DNA of 64,000 bases from JABABV01 sp965222755 (GTDB lineage Bacteria; Bacillota_I; Bacilli_A; Mycoplasmatales; JABABV01), in the NCBI GenBank assembly GCA_965222755.1, contig CBDCUK010000001.1:1-64000 (forward strand), written 5' to 3'. This document shows positions 10,121 to 18,180 of this stretch, piece after piece; positions within the stretch are counted from its first letter, which is position 1; every line of letters begins with the position of its first letter. The position numbers and the translations under genes are program-made. A model generated the notes under the pieces. The model made no database searches and had not been told where the DNA came from. It saw only the letters and a list, made by a program, of their open reading frames with translations.

Positions 10121-10654
10121 ATGAGTCATAATCATAAACAGTTATTTTATATTAGTTTAATTGGTATTTTTGGCGGTGTAGTATTTATGCTTGCCCATTT
10201 TACTGGTATATTCGCTATTCCTGTTGGCGTTGGTGAAATTGAATTTTCAGATGTTGTTTGTTTTTTACTACTAATCATTTCTAGAAAATACCCTTTTATA
10301 ATAATCGCTATATTTCCTGCTTTTTTTAGTGATTTAATTAGTTTCCCAATTTATGCCCCGGCAACTTTAATTAGCAGAATGATATCAACCATTATTATAG
10401 TAACAGTTACTCAAAAATTAAAATTCAATGATAAGAAAGATTTTTTTATTCTCCTTCTAACGTTGTCGATAGCAAGTTTATCAATTATTGGAATTTACTT
10501 TTTAACAGATATGATAGCTTTTAGTATAAGTTTAGCAATGACTGATTTGATAGTTAACTTCATTCAATACACCTCTGTGGTTTTCATAGTATTATTAATT
10601 TCCGTATTTTACATTAAAAATTTAAAACAAGTTATAGAAGCAAAATTAAAATAA
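10121..10654 (+). CDS. ECF transporter substrate-binding (S) component
   Basis: 177 residues with six hydrophobic segments and the layout of energy-coupling-factor S components. A first helix (YISLIGIFGGVVFMLAH) is followed by a GVGEIEFSDVVCFLLLI turn, a feature like the PxGxx-EFSD loop of the vitamin-specific families, and then FFSDLISFPIYAPATLISRM. S components bind a vitamin or other micronutrient and share the EcfA/EcfA'/EcfT module, which is not in this window. The substrate cannot be read from the sequence and no riboswitch is visible in the 72-base leader. The ribosome site is AGAGAGG. lepA starts 23 bases after the stop. Confidence 0.72.
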   Translation: MSHNHKQLFYISLIGIFGGVVFMLAHFTGIFAIPVGVGEIEFSDVVCFLLLIISRKYPFIIIAIFPAFFSDLISFPIYAPATLISRMISTIIIVTVTQKLKFNDKKDFFILLLTLSIASLSIIGIYFLTDMIAFSISLAMTDLIVNFIQYTSVVFIVLLISVFYIKNLKQVIEAKLK

Positions 10655-10677
10655 ATAAATTTAAAGGAGAACATCAA

Positions 10678-12495
10678 ATGGTAGATAATAGTAACAAAAA
10701 ATTAATTAGAAACTTTTCTATTATTGCGCATATCGATCATGGTAAATCAACTTTGGCGGATCGACTTTTAGAATTAACCAAAACGGTTATGAAACGTGAT
10801 ATGAAATCTCAGTTGTTAGATTCAATGGAGTTAGAACAAGAACGAGGTATTACAATTAAATTAAATGCAGTTCAACTAAAATATTTTGATAAACGTGATA
10901 ATAACGAGTATATATTTAACTTAATAGATACTCCAGGACATGTTGATTTTACTTATGAAGTTTCGCGTTCAATGGCTGCTTGTGAAGGAGCTATTTTAGT
11001 TGTTGATGCTAGTCAAGGAATTGAAGCCCAAACATTAGCTAATGTATTTTTAGCACTAGATAATAATTTAGAGGTGCTACCAGTTATTAATAAAATTGAT
11101 TTACCTAGCGCCGATGCTGATAAAGTTGCTTCTGAAATAGAAACTACTATTGGATTAGATGCTTCAGAAGCACCAAGAATTTCTGCAAAAAACGGATTAA
11201 ATGTTGAACAAGTATTAGATTATATAGTTGATTACGTTCCTTATCCTAAAGATGCTGATGATAGTAAACCTTTAAAAGCATTGATTTTTGATTCTTATTT
11301 TGATTCTTATCGAGGAGCCGTTATTTTTATTAGAGTTAAAGAAGGAGTCATAAAATTAGGGGATAATATTAAACTGTTTTCAAATGATTTCTTTTGTGAA
11401 GTTAGTGCAATAGGAATAAAAACACCAACAGAAGTTAGTTGTGATGTTTTAAGAGCTGGAGAAGTTGGATGAATTTCAGCCCACATTAGAGATATTAGTA
11501 AGATCCATATTGGTGATACAATTACTCACCAAGAAACACCTTGTGAAGTTGCATTACCAGGATATAAAAAATTAAATCCAATGGTATTTTGTGGATTTTA
11601 TCCTATCGATAATTCACAATATCAAGATTTAAAAGATGCTCTTCATAAAATCTTATTATCAGATAGCTCTTTAATTTTTGAACCAGAAAGTTCAAAAGCT
11701 CTAGGTTTTGGATTTAGAATTGGTTTTTTAGGATTATTACATATGGAAATTATTCAAGAACGTTTAGAACGAGAATATAATATTCCTTTAATTGCAACTG
11801 CTCCATCAGTGCAATATGTCATTCATAACAGTAGGAACGAAATTATTAAAGTAGATAATCCAGCTAATTTTCCAGAAAGACAAATGATTGAAAAAATTGA
11901 AGAGCCATATGTTAAAGCGACTATTATGACACCTGAAAAATATGTTGGTGCTTTAATGGAATTATGCCAACGTAAACGAGGTAATTATTTAGATTTAGAA
12001 TACATTGATCAAAATCGCCGTAATTTAATTTATGAATTACCTTTATCAGAAATTGTTTTTGATTTCTTTGATATTTTAAAATCAATCTCACAAGGATATG
12101 CATCATTTGATTATGACTTAATTGGATACAAAGCATCTAGTTTAGTAAAAATGCGTATTTTATTAAATGGCGAATCTGTTGACGCATTATCTTTAATTGT
12201 TCATAAAGATCAAGCTTTTTATCGTGGTAGGGCATTAGTTAAAAAACTAAAAGAAATTATTCCAAGACAAAATTTTGAGATTCCTATTCAAGCCGCTATT
12301 GGCTCTCAAGTAATTTCGAGAGAAACTGTTAAAGCTATGCGTAAAAATGTTTTATCAAAATGTTATGGTGGAGATATTACTCGTAAGAAAAAATTATTAG
12401 AAAAACAAAAAAAAGGTAAGAAAAAACTAAAATCAATCGGTAAAGTAGAATTACCACAAGATGCTTTTATTGCAGTATTAAAATTATCTGAATAA
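10678..12495 (+). CDS. lepA: Translation elongation factor 4
   Basis: LepA (EF4) is a ribosomal GTPase linked to back-translocation or late ribosome assembly. The 605-residue length is normal. G motifs: AHIDHGKSTLADRLLE near residue 17, the RGITIK switch, DTPGHVDFTYEVSR and NKIDLP. The C-terminal LepA-specific domain is present (GGDITRKKKLLEKQKKGKKK followed by the usual terminal segment KLSE). AAAGGAG stands seven bases before ATG 10678. One TGA Trp occurs at 11470-11472. The next gene is separated by a 414-base non-coding gap. Confidence 0.97.
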
Positions 12496-12509
12496 TATTA
12501 TAAAATATC

Positions 12510-12538
12510 TTTACTTTTAATGTTTTTTTTGTTATAAT
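12510..12538 (+). promoter_or_regulatory. Sigma-70-type promoter in the lepA downstream gap
   Basis: TTTACT at 12510-12515 and a perfect TATAAT at 12533-12538 with exactly 17 bases between. Expected transcript start is near 12545. No long ORF follows for more than 350 bases. Confidence 0.55.
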
Positions 12539-12544
12539 AGAAAA

Positions 12545-12799
12545 GCATTTTATTTGAGAAAAGTAGAATGTACAAACAAAGATTACTTATTTATTTTTCA
12601 TTTTAGAACTTTTTAGTTCATTTTTATAATTTATTCTTATATATTCACTATTTTTATTTATTTTTTTTATTGTAACATCCTATATTTTAATAATTTTTTA
12701 TCTTCCTATATTTTTTACAATTTATAATTATTTACATTAATAATTATTTACATAATTTAATAATTCAAAAACCAATTTTTAAAATTGGTTTTTTCTTTT
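12545..12799 (+). ncRNA. Candidate non-coding RNA or long leader, about 250 nt
   Basis: This fills most of the only gap longer than 300 bases (12496-12909). It starts below a good promoter and ends at a good terminator, yet holds no ORF above 13 codons. A 12-residue mini-ORF (12568-12606, MYKQRLLIYFSF) is followed at once by a small hairpin (GAACT/AGTTC, 606-619) and a short T run. The sequence is otherwise very AT-rich with the phrase CTATATTTT occurring twice. It does not match tmRNA, RNase P, SRP RNA or 6S RNA as far as can be judged by eye. It may be only decayed spacer. Confidence 0.3.
12767..12799 (+). terminator. Rho-independent terminator
   Basis: A palindrome AAAACCAATTTT-T-AAAATTGGTTTT runs into TTCTTTT. 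It closes the possible transcript from the promoter at 12510-12538; alternatively it ends lepA transcription late. Confidence 0.8.
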
Positions 12800-12867
12800 G
12801 TAAAAATTAATATATATTTATTAAAATAACATACATAATAACTTACTAAAAAACTTTATTTTTAAGA

Positions 12868-12873
12868 TATAAT
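12868..12873 (+). promoter_or_regulatory. -10 element for the Fic-like gene
   Basis: A perfect TATAAT lies 37 bases before the start codon and 22 bases before GGAGGG; no good -35 is visible at the usual distance. Confidence 0.4.
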
Positions 12874-12909
12874 ATTATATAGGGGAAGGTATATGGAGGG
12901 ATAAATAAA

Positions 12910-14124
12910 ATGAATAAATATTATACAAAGTTTACAGACGACATTTACATGTCAAAAAAAAAAATAATTAAAAAATTAGGTAATAATTATAATGAATTAG
13001 TTTGAAACAACGTAAAAGAATATCGTTTTCATTATGCGCATAAATTACCTGTAAAAAATAACTTAAATAATAAATTATATTTAGTTTTAACGCCTAAAAT
13101 TATGTTAAAAGAAACAAATTTAATTAAAAAATTATCTTCTTTATCCGTATATAATCACAACTATATTGATCTATCAAAACAAAATCCTAAATTAAAAAGT
13201 TTTAAAGATTTAAATCAAAGAAGTTTATTAAAAGAAGTTATTTCTCTTAGTGAATTATCTGAATATCCTGTAACTTTTTCTGCTATGTTAGATATTGTTA
13301 ATAAGAAACAACCAGCTTCTAATGATGATGAATTCATGGCTTCTAAAATATTTAAATTGATGAAAAAGGCAATTTATAGCAAAGATAAAATTATTAGTAT
13401 TAATGAATTAATAGCTTTTTATAAAGAATTAAATAATGTTAATCAATTTAACTTAAACAATACTAATAGTCGAAAATTAATAATATCTGAAAATTTAAAA
13501 AATTTAATAAATTTTTTAAATTTAAAATGTGATTACTCTTTCTTTACTAAAGCAGCCGTTACTTTTTATGCTGTAAAAAATAACCAATTTTTTGATAAGC
13601 ATAGCGATATTATGGCATTTGTGTTATTCTATCGTGTAATATCTAATTATGGATATCAAAATTATCTAGGATCTTTAAATATTGTTAGAAAATGTTTAGA
13701 AGATAACGACAATAATTTAAAAAACGCTTTCAAAGAAACAACAGATTATCAAGGTGATATCACCTATTTATTAAATGTGTTTTTAGATAAAACTAATAGC
13801 GCTATTGATGAATATGAAGATAAAATGAATAAATTATTATTAGATTATAAAATGACTGATAATAAATTATCTATTTTAGAAAATGAAATTGCCACTCGTA
13901 ATATTGTGAATTTGAATCCATTCATTTCTTACAAACAAGCTAAGTTTTTTATTAACCATAACAAAAGAGATATTCATTATGATTTAAATCATTTTCGAAA
14001 TTTTAGTAAATGTAGTTATGAAACAGCTAGATATTCAATGGATAATTTAGTTAAGTATGATTTTTATCTAAAAGAAAAAATTGGAAAAAAATACATTTAT
14101 AAAATTAATCCAGACATAAATTAA
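12910..14124 (+). CDS. Fic-fold-like protein lacking the Fic catalytic motif
   Basis: 404 residues. The layout resembles Fic family proteins: an N-terminal helical region with LLKEVISLSELSEYPVTFSAML near residue 105, a core containing FFTKAAVTFYAVKNNQFFDKHSD around 211-233, the segment YLLNVFLDKTNSAIDEYED near 286-304, and a C-terminal winged-helix-like end (SYETARYSMDNLVKYDFYLK to IYKINP, about 369-400). At the place of the HPFxxGNGR loop the sequence reads NQFFDKHSD, so the catalytic His and the anion-hole GNGR are absent. AMPylation is therefore unlikely; a binding or regulatory role is possible. The assignment is by pattern only. ATG 12910 follows GGAGGG at 12895-12900. Two membrane-protein genes follow in the same direction. 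Confidence 0.5.
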
Positions 14125-14143
14125 ATTATTGGGAGCAATTAAA

Positions 14144-14734
14144 ATGAACTTTTTTTTAAATAATATTATGGATAATGAAGATATTAAAATCTTAATTTAT
14201 TCTGCAGGATCATTAGTTGTTATTATTTTAGTAATGTTATTTTTTCAAAGTTTAAGAATTATTATTCATAGAAAACATCATAAAAAACAAGCATGAAATG
14301 CAATTGTAGAAAACATTATAGAATCAAATCAAAATAATCCTGTAAATATTAATAAAATAATGAATCATAAAACTAATTGAGATTATGAATATAGTGGTTT
14401 GAAAAATATTCATAATTTAGAAATTAAAACAGGTAAGCACATTAAAACTAAAAAAGATCATATGGAAAAAATTTTAAAAAATAAAGAAATTAAAAATCTT
14501 AAAAACAAAACAATAAAACTTTTTAAAAAATATCAAAATGAAAGCATATTTAATACTAATATGTTAGAAGAAAATAAGTATTTAAAAAATAAAAAAACTC
14601 ATCTTTCAGTAAAAGAAGAAAACTTTTCTCAAGAATTATTAAATTTAGAAGAATCTATTAAAAATTTAAAGCTGAATAATAAACTTCTAAAAAAAGAAAA
14701 AATTAAAGTAAAGGAGCTAATAAAAGATGAATAA
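14144..14734 (+). CDS. Unknown single-pass membrane protein with coiled coil
   Basis: 196 residues. One transmembrane helix near residues 15-38 (ILIYSAGSLVVIILVMLFF) is followed by a long, highly charged, Lys/Asn/Glu-rich segment with heptad-like Leu/Ile spacing (about 95-190), which should form a coiled coil. This leaves a short outer N terminus and a long cytoplasmic part. The ribosome site GGGAGC precedes ATG 14144. The end overlaps the next gene by eight bases (ATGAATAA). No family is recognised. Confidence 0.7.
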
Positions 14735-15611
14735 TACAACTTCCAAAGATGCCACGATAGCAGAGCAAAGCGAAATTTATGACAATAAATTAAATTCAGA
14801 TTATGTTAATAAATATTTGCATAAAAAAAGCAATAAAAACCGAAAATTAAAAAACGCAAGTCCTGAACTTTGAAATAATGGATTATTTTTATTAATTAAA
14901 AGTGAATACCACCGAGTTATATTATTATTGGTTGTTTTCTTATTTCTTATTTTATCTACTGGAGCTTGAACTTTATGTAATTTCTTTTTATGAAATTTAC
15001 CAAAAGAAATTAATGTTTTTCCGTTTTTATTCGGACTTATGTTTTTATATCATTTCTTTTTACTTTTATTTGAATTTAAATTTTTACGAAAAGATATTAT
15101 TATTCACAACAACAACATCCGTTATGATAAATCAGAAAAAAGTGAAGAAGGATTGATTTCCAAAGTTTATCTAAATACTCAATTAAATCAGATCAAACAT
15201 AATTGATGATTATTATTTACATCAACTTATACATCGTTAGCAATTTTATTGTTATGAGGTTTACGTGATAAAAACTGATATTTTTTAAAATTTAATAAAT
15301 GATTAGTAGATTGATTCGGCAATCCAAATTTATTATTAAAAATTTTAATTGGGATTATGGTTGTTAATTTTGTTATTTATATATTAGCTTTAACAATCAG
15401 AAAACATCGAATGCAACATATAGAAATATATTTTGGACAAGAATATGTTATTGATCCAGAAGAATTAGATAAAATTTCTAGTCATCATCATCGTTTTTAT
15501 GTTCGAATATATATTATGGTTTTATTTTTAGTTTTAATAATCCCCCTTTTTGCCGCAGCTTATATATTATTACATTCACATGGTAAAAAAATATTAGCAA
15601 TTGCAAAATAA
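14727..15611 (+). CDS. Unknown multipass membrane protein
   Basis: 294 residues. A charged N-terminal 60 residues precede four or five hydrophobic segments (about residues 66-90, 96-115, 160-180, 207-225 and 255-280). A polar loop with EIYFGQEYVIDPEELDKISSHHHR lies before the last one. Trp is TGA throughout, including two in a row (NWWLLF). The ribosome site AAGGAG lies inside the preceding gene, and the eight-base overlap suggests coupled translation and perhaps a complex with the coiled-coil protein. A strong terminator follows. No function is proposed. Confidence 0.75.
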
Positions 15612-15612
15612 T

Positions 15613-15644
15613 AAAAAAAACAGTAAATAATTACTGTTTTTTTT
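15613..15644 (+). terminator. Rho-independent terminator
   Basis: Stem AAAACAGTAA / TTACTGTTTT with a four-base loop, followed by T. It ends the Fic-like and membrane-protein operon. Confidence 0.88.
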
Positions 15645-15721
15645 ATTATTTTAAAGGAATTATTACTTTGTTTATCTATATTAATATTGTAGTCAACTAA
15701 CAAAAGAAAGCAGGTTACAAA

Positions 15722-15955
15722 ATGATTAAATTAACAAATCAGGAATTAGAAGAAACATTTGCAGGTTCGATTATTGAAGAAATTTTTGAAGGAGTTAAAT
15801 TACTTTTTGAAGGAGGGGCTATGCTTAAAGGATTTCTTTCTCATTCGGGAGAAGTTAAAGGACCAGATGGTATAGATGTTAAATTTGGCACAAGTAAAGG
15901 TAATACGATAAACAATACAACTCAAATTGTATTTCCGCATATATACATTGATTAA
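15722..15955 (+). CDS. Small peptide with a double-glycine-type leader (bacteriocin-like)
   Basis: 77 residues. The first 15 residues, MIKLTNQELEETFAG, fit the double-glycine leader pattern LSxxELxxIxGG at most positions (Leu, Thr for Ser, Glu-Leu, and Ala-Gly for Gly-Gly). Such leaders direct cleavage and export by C39-peptidase ABC transporters. The predicted remainder (about 62 residues) has an amphipathic helical part (IIEEIFEGVKLLFEGGAMLKGFL) and a Gly/Asp/Asn-rich end. No transporter or immunity gene is beside it. The gene follows a strong terminator and has a modest ribosome site (AAAGCAGG, five bases from ATG 15722). Its last codons overlap radC. It may be a bacteriocin or signal peptide; this is inference from the leader only. 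Confidence 0.55.
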   Translation: MIKLTNQELEETFAGSIIEEIFEGVKLLFEGGAMLKGFLSHSGEVKGPDGIDVKFGTSKGNTINNTTQIVFPHIYID

Positions 15956-16622
15956 AAATATTCATAAATCAGAAAACCCAAGAGAAAAAGCATTGAAATA
16001 TGGAATAGATTCACTTTCCAATTCAGAATTATTATCAATAATAATAAGACATGGCACTGTGAATAATAATGTATTAGAAGTTGCTGACAATTTAATTATA
16101 AATAGTGCTGGATTTGAAAATATTTTTAATTTAGATTTTGAAGATTTGATTAACATTTCTGGGATCGGTAAAGTAAAAGCTTTGGAATTATTAGCTGTTT
16201 TTGAAATTTCAAAAAGATTAAAAAATAATTTTAATATTGAAAACGTATTTTTATGAACTTATAATGAAGTTTTTAAATTTATCACTAATAATAAATTTAA
16301 TAGAAATAAAGAACATTTTTGATTTTTAATATTTAATAAAAATAATAAACTTTTAAAATTAATACATTTTTCCGGAAGTCATGATAAACTTCTCATAAAT
16401 AATAATAAATTATTAAAACATATTATTAATTTTGAAAATACTAAAGTGATTATTGCTCATAATCATCCTAGTGGAATTTCCCGGTTTTCTGAGTCAGATA
16501 AAAAGACAACATTAAATTTAAAAAAGAAATTTAATGTTTTTAATATAGAATTAATTAACCATATTTTGTTTTTTAACGATAAATATAAATTATTTTGATA
16601 TAATAATATCAGATATTTTTAA
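15948..16622 (+). CDS. radC: RadC family JAB1/MPN-domain protein
   Basis: RadC proteins combine a helix-hairpin-helix segment with a JAB1/MPN metalloprotease-like domain; despite the old name their role in repair is unproven. Seen: NPREKALKYGIDSLSNSELL at the N terminus, ISGIGKVKALELLAVFEI (HhH), and the metal-binding HNHPSGISRFSESD near residue 170. There is no ATG. TTG 15948, eight bases before the peptide gene's stop, fits the family N terminus; TTG 15927 is an alternative adding seven residues. There is no clear ribosome site, so translation is probably coupled to the upstream peptide gene. Length is about 224 residues, normal for RadC. Confidence 0.85.
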
Positions 16623-16674
16623 AAAAGAATTATTTATTAAATTTTGTTTATATTAAAAACGAAAGTTGGAAAAG

Positions 16675-17280
16675 ATGAATTATTTAATTATTATTGCTGG
16701 TGGGAGCGCTAGCGGTAAAACAACAGTAGCTGATAAAATAACAGAATTAGTACCAAAAAGTGTTTTAATAAAAATGGATGATTATTATGGAGCTAATACA
16801 GAAATTGAGCTTTCTGAAAGAGTTAAAAAAAATTATGATCATCCCTTAGCTTTTGATTTTCCTTTATTGGAAAAACACATCAAATTATTATTAAATAATA
16901 AAGCTATCGATAAACCTATTTATAATTTTATTACTCATTCACGCGATGCCCAAACTGAAAAAATAGAACCTAAAAAAGTTATTATTTTAGAGGGGATTTT
17001 ATCGTTGTATTCAGAATCATTAAAAGATTTGGCAGATATTAAATTGTTTGTTGATACCGACAGTGATGAACGCTTTATCAGAAGATTAAAAAGAGATATT
17101 TTAGATAGAGGACGAACATTAGATAGCGTTGTTAAAGTTTATTTAGAAGTTGTTAAACCAATGCATAATCAATTTATCGAACCAACTAAAAGATTAGCAG
17201 ATATCATTATTCCAAATGGTGGTAATAATAAAATTGTCATAGAACTTCTTAAAAATCAAATTAAAAGTATGGTTTCTTAA
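16675..17280 (+). CDS. udk: Uridine kinase
   Basis: Phosphorylates uridine and cytidine for nucleotide salvage, expected in a Mollicute that cannot make pyrimidines. The 201-residue product has the P-loop GGSASGKTT near residue 9, MDDYYG, NYDHPLAFDFPLL (nucleoside site), ILEGILSLYS, and RFIRRLKRDILDRGR. ATG 16675 has GGA four bases upstream and gives the usual N terminus; TTG 16666 would add three residues. The gene stands between radC and the L21 leader with a normal stop at 17278-17280. Confidence 0.94.
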   Translation: MNYLIIIAGGSASGKTTVADKITELVPKSVLIKMDDYYGANTEIELSERVKKNYDHPLAFDFPLLEKHIKLLLNNKAIDKPIYNFITHSRDAQTEKIEPKKVIILEGILSLYSESLKDLADIKLFVDTDSDERFIRRLKRDILDRGRTLDSVVKVYLEVVKPMHNQFIEPTKRLADIIIPNGGNNKIVIELLKNQIKSMVS

Positions 17281-17340
17281 TCAAATATTTTTAATTAAAT
17301 TTAATGATTTAAAATATTCGGGCTTTGATAAAATTTTAAG

Positions 17341-17369
17341 TTGTAAATTTAGTTATAAAAGTGTATAAT
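17341..17369 (+). promoter_or_regulatory. Promoter of the rplU-rpmA operon
   Basis: TTGTAA at 17341-17346 and TATAAT at 17364-17369, spaced by exactly 17 bases. The transcript start is expected near 17376, at the 5' end of the L21 leader. Confidence 0.75.
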
Positions 17370-17375
17370 TAATAA

Positions 17376-17490
17376 ACGTACAATTTGGAAAGTACAACCG
17401 TTCTTTTAAGAGTATTCTGTAACGGAAGAATTAAACAACTATTAATTAATTGTTTGATCACCTTAAACGACGAGTCTTTTTTTCGGAGGT
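17376..17490 (+). ncRNA. Ribosomal protein L21 leader (cis-regulatory RNA)
   Basis: The roughly 115-base untranslated leader of rplU contains the features of the Firmicutes L21 leader: a GTAC...GTAC hairpin (about 17379-17395), an immediately following AACCGTT...AACGG pairing (about 17396-17423), and a hairpin AAACAA...TTGTTT (about 17431-17454) before CGACGAGTC and a T run. In the known leaders L21 is thought to bind and repress its own operon. This match is by eye; a covariance-model search would confirm it. Confidence 0.6.
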
Positions 17491-17496
17491 AAACTT

Positions 17497-17850
17497 ATGT
17501 TTGCAATTATTGAAACCGGTGGGAAACAAATTAAAGTTCAACAAGGAGATACTATATTTGTTGAGAAATTAGAAGTTGAAGTTGGAAAAAACGTTAGCTT
17601 TGATAAAGTATTAATGATCGACAATAAAGTAGGAACACCTTTTATTAAAGGTGCTACTGTTGTAGCCGAAGTTGAAAAACATGGAAAACAAAAGAAAATT
17701 ATAGTTTTTAAATACAAACCAAAATCAAACCGTACAAAAAAACAAGGTCATCGTCAACCATATACAAGATTAGTTGTTAAAGAAATTTTAGCAACAACAA
17801 AAACAACTAAAAAACCTGCTGCTAAAATAGTAGCAAAAGAGGTGAAATAA
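17497..17850 (+). CDS. rplU: 50S ribosomal protein L21
   Basis: 117 residues. It begins MFAIIETGGKQIKVQQGD and has KPKSNRTKKQGHRQPYT near residue 75, both typical of L21, plus a short Lys/Ala-rich C-terminal extension. L21 binds 23S rRNA and interacts with L20. The ribosome site is CGGAGGT, seven bases from ATG 17497. It forms an operon with rpmA one base apart. The small gene that usually lies between them in Firmicutes (ysxB/prp) is missing here. Confidence 0.97.
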   Translation: MFAIIETGGKQIKVQQGDTIFVEKLEVEVGKNVSFDKVLMIDNKVGTPFIKGATVVAEVEKHGKQKKIIVFKYKPKSNRTKKQGHRQPYTRLVVKEILATTKTTKKPAAKIVAKEVK

Positions 17851-17851
17851 T

Positions 17852-18109
17852 ATGGCGTCAAAAAAAGGTGTTGGTTCAAGTCGTAATGGTCGTGATTCTC
17901 AATCGAAACGTTTAGGTGCCAAATTAGGAGATGGACAATTCTGCCAAGCAGGTTCAATCATCTATCGTCAACGCGGTACTAAAATTCACCCAGGTACAAA
18001 TGTTGGTAGAGGTGGAGACGACACTCTATTTGCAAAAATTACAGGTCTTGTTAAATATGAAAAATTTGGTAAAAAAACTAAAGTTTCTGTATATAAAAAA
18101 AACGATTAG
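17852..18109 (+). CDS. rpmA: 50S ribosomal protein L27, no N-terminal extension
   Basis: 85 residues. L27 reaches the peptidyl-transferase centre with its N terminus. Conserved GVGSSRNGRDSQSKRLGAK, IYRQRGTKIHPG and VGRGGDDTLFA are present. The chain begins MASKKG, exactly where mature L27 begins in Firmicutes after the protease Prp removes a short leader ending in Phe-Phe. No leader is encoded: the codons before ATG 17852 hold the ribosome site AGAGGTGA and the rplU stop. The prp gene is also absent from this operon. The stop codon lies in the loop of the terminator. Confidence 0.97.
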   Translation: MASKKGVGSSRNGRDSQSKRLGAKLGDGQFCQAGSIIYRQRGTKIHPGTNVGRGGDDTLFAKITGLVKYEKFGKKTKVSVYKKND

Positions 18110-18122
18110 TCGTTTTTTTTAT
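18096..18122 (+). terminator. Rho-independent terminator of rplU-rpmA
   Basis: Stem AAAACGA / TCGTTTT with the rpmA stop codon TAG in the loop, followed by a T run. Confidence 0.85.
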
Positions 18123-18180
18123 TTTTTATATAAAGTAGTATAATTTATTTAAATAAAAGTTTATTGAAAAAGGAGAATAT

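Noticed and set aside
12545..12799. tmRNA, RNase P RNA, SRP RNA or 6S RNA
   Set aside because: None of their conserved sequence blocks can be seen; the region is too AT-rich and lacks long stems.
16666..16677. TTG start for udk three codons upstream of ATG
   Set aside because: The purine-rich site fits ATG 16675 better and the family N terminus begins there.
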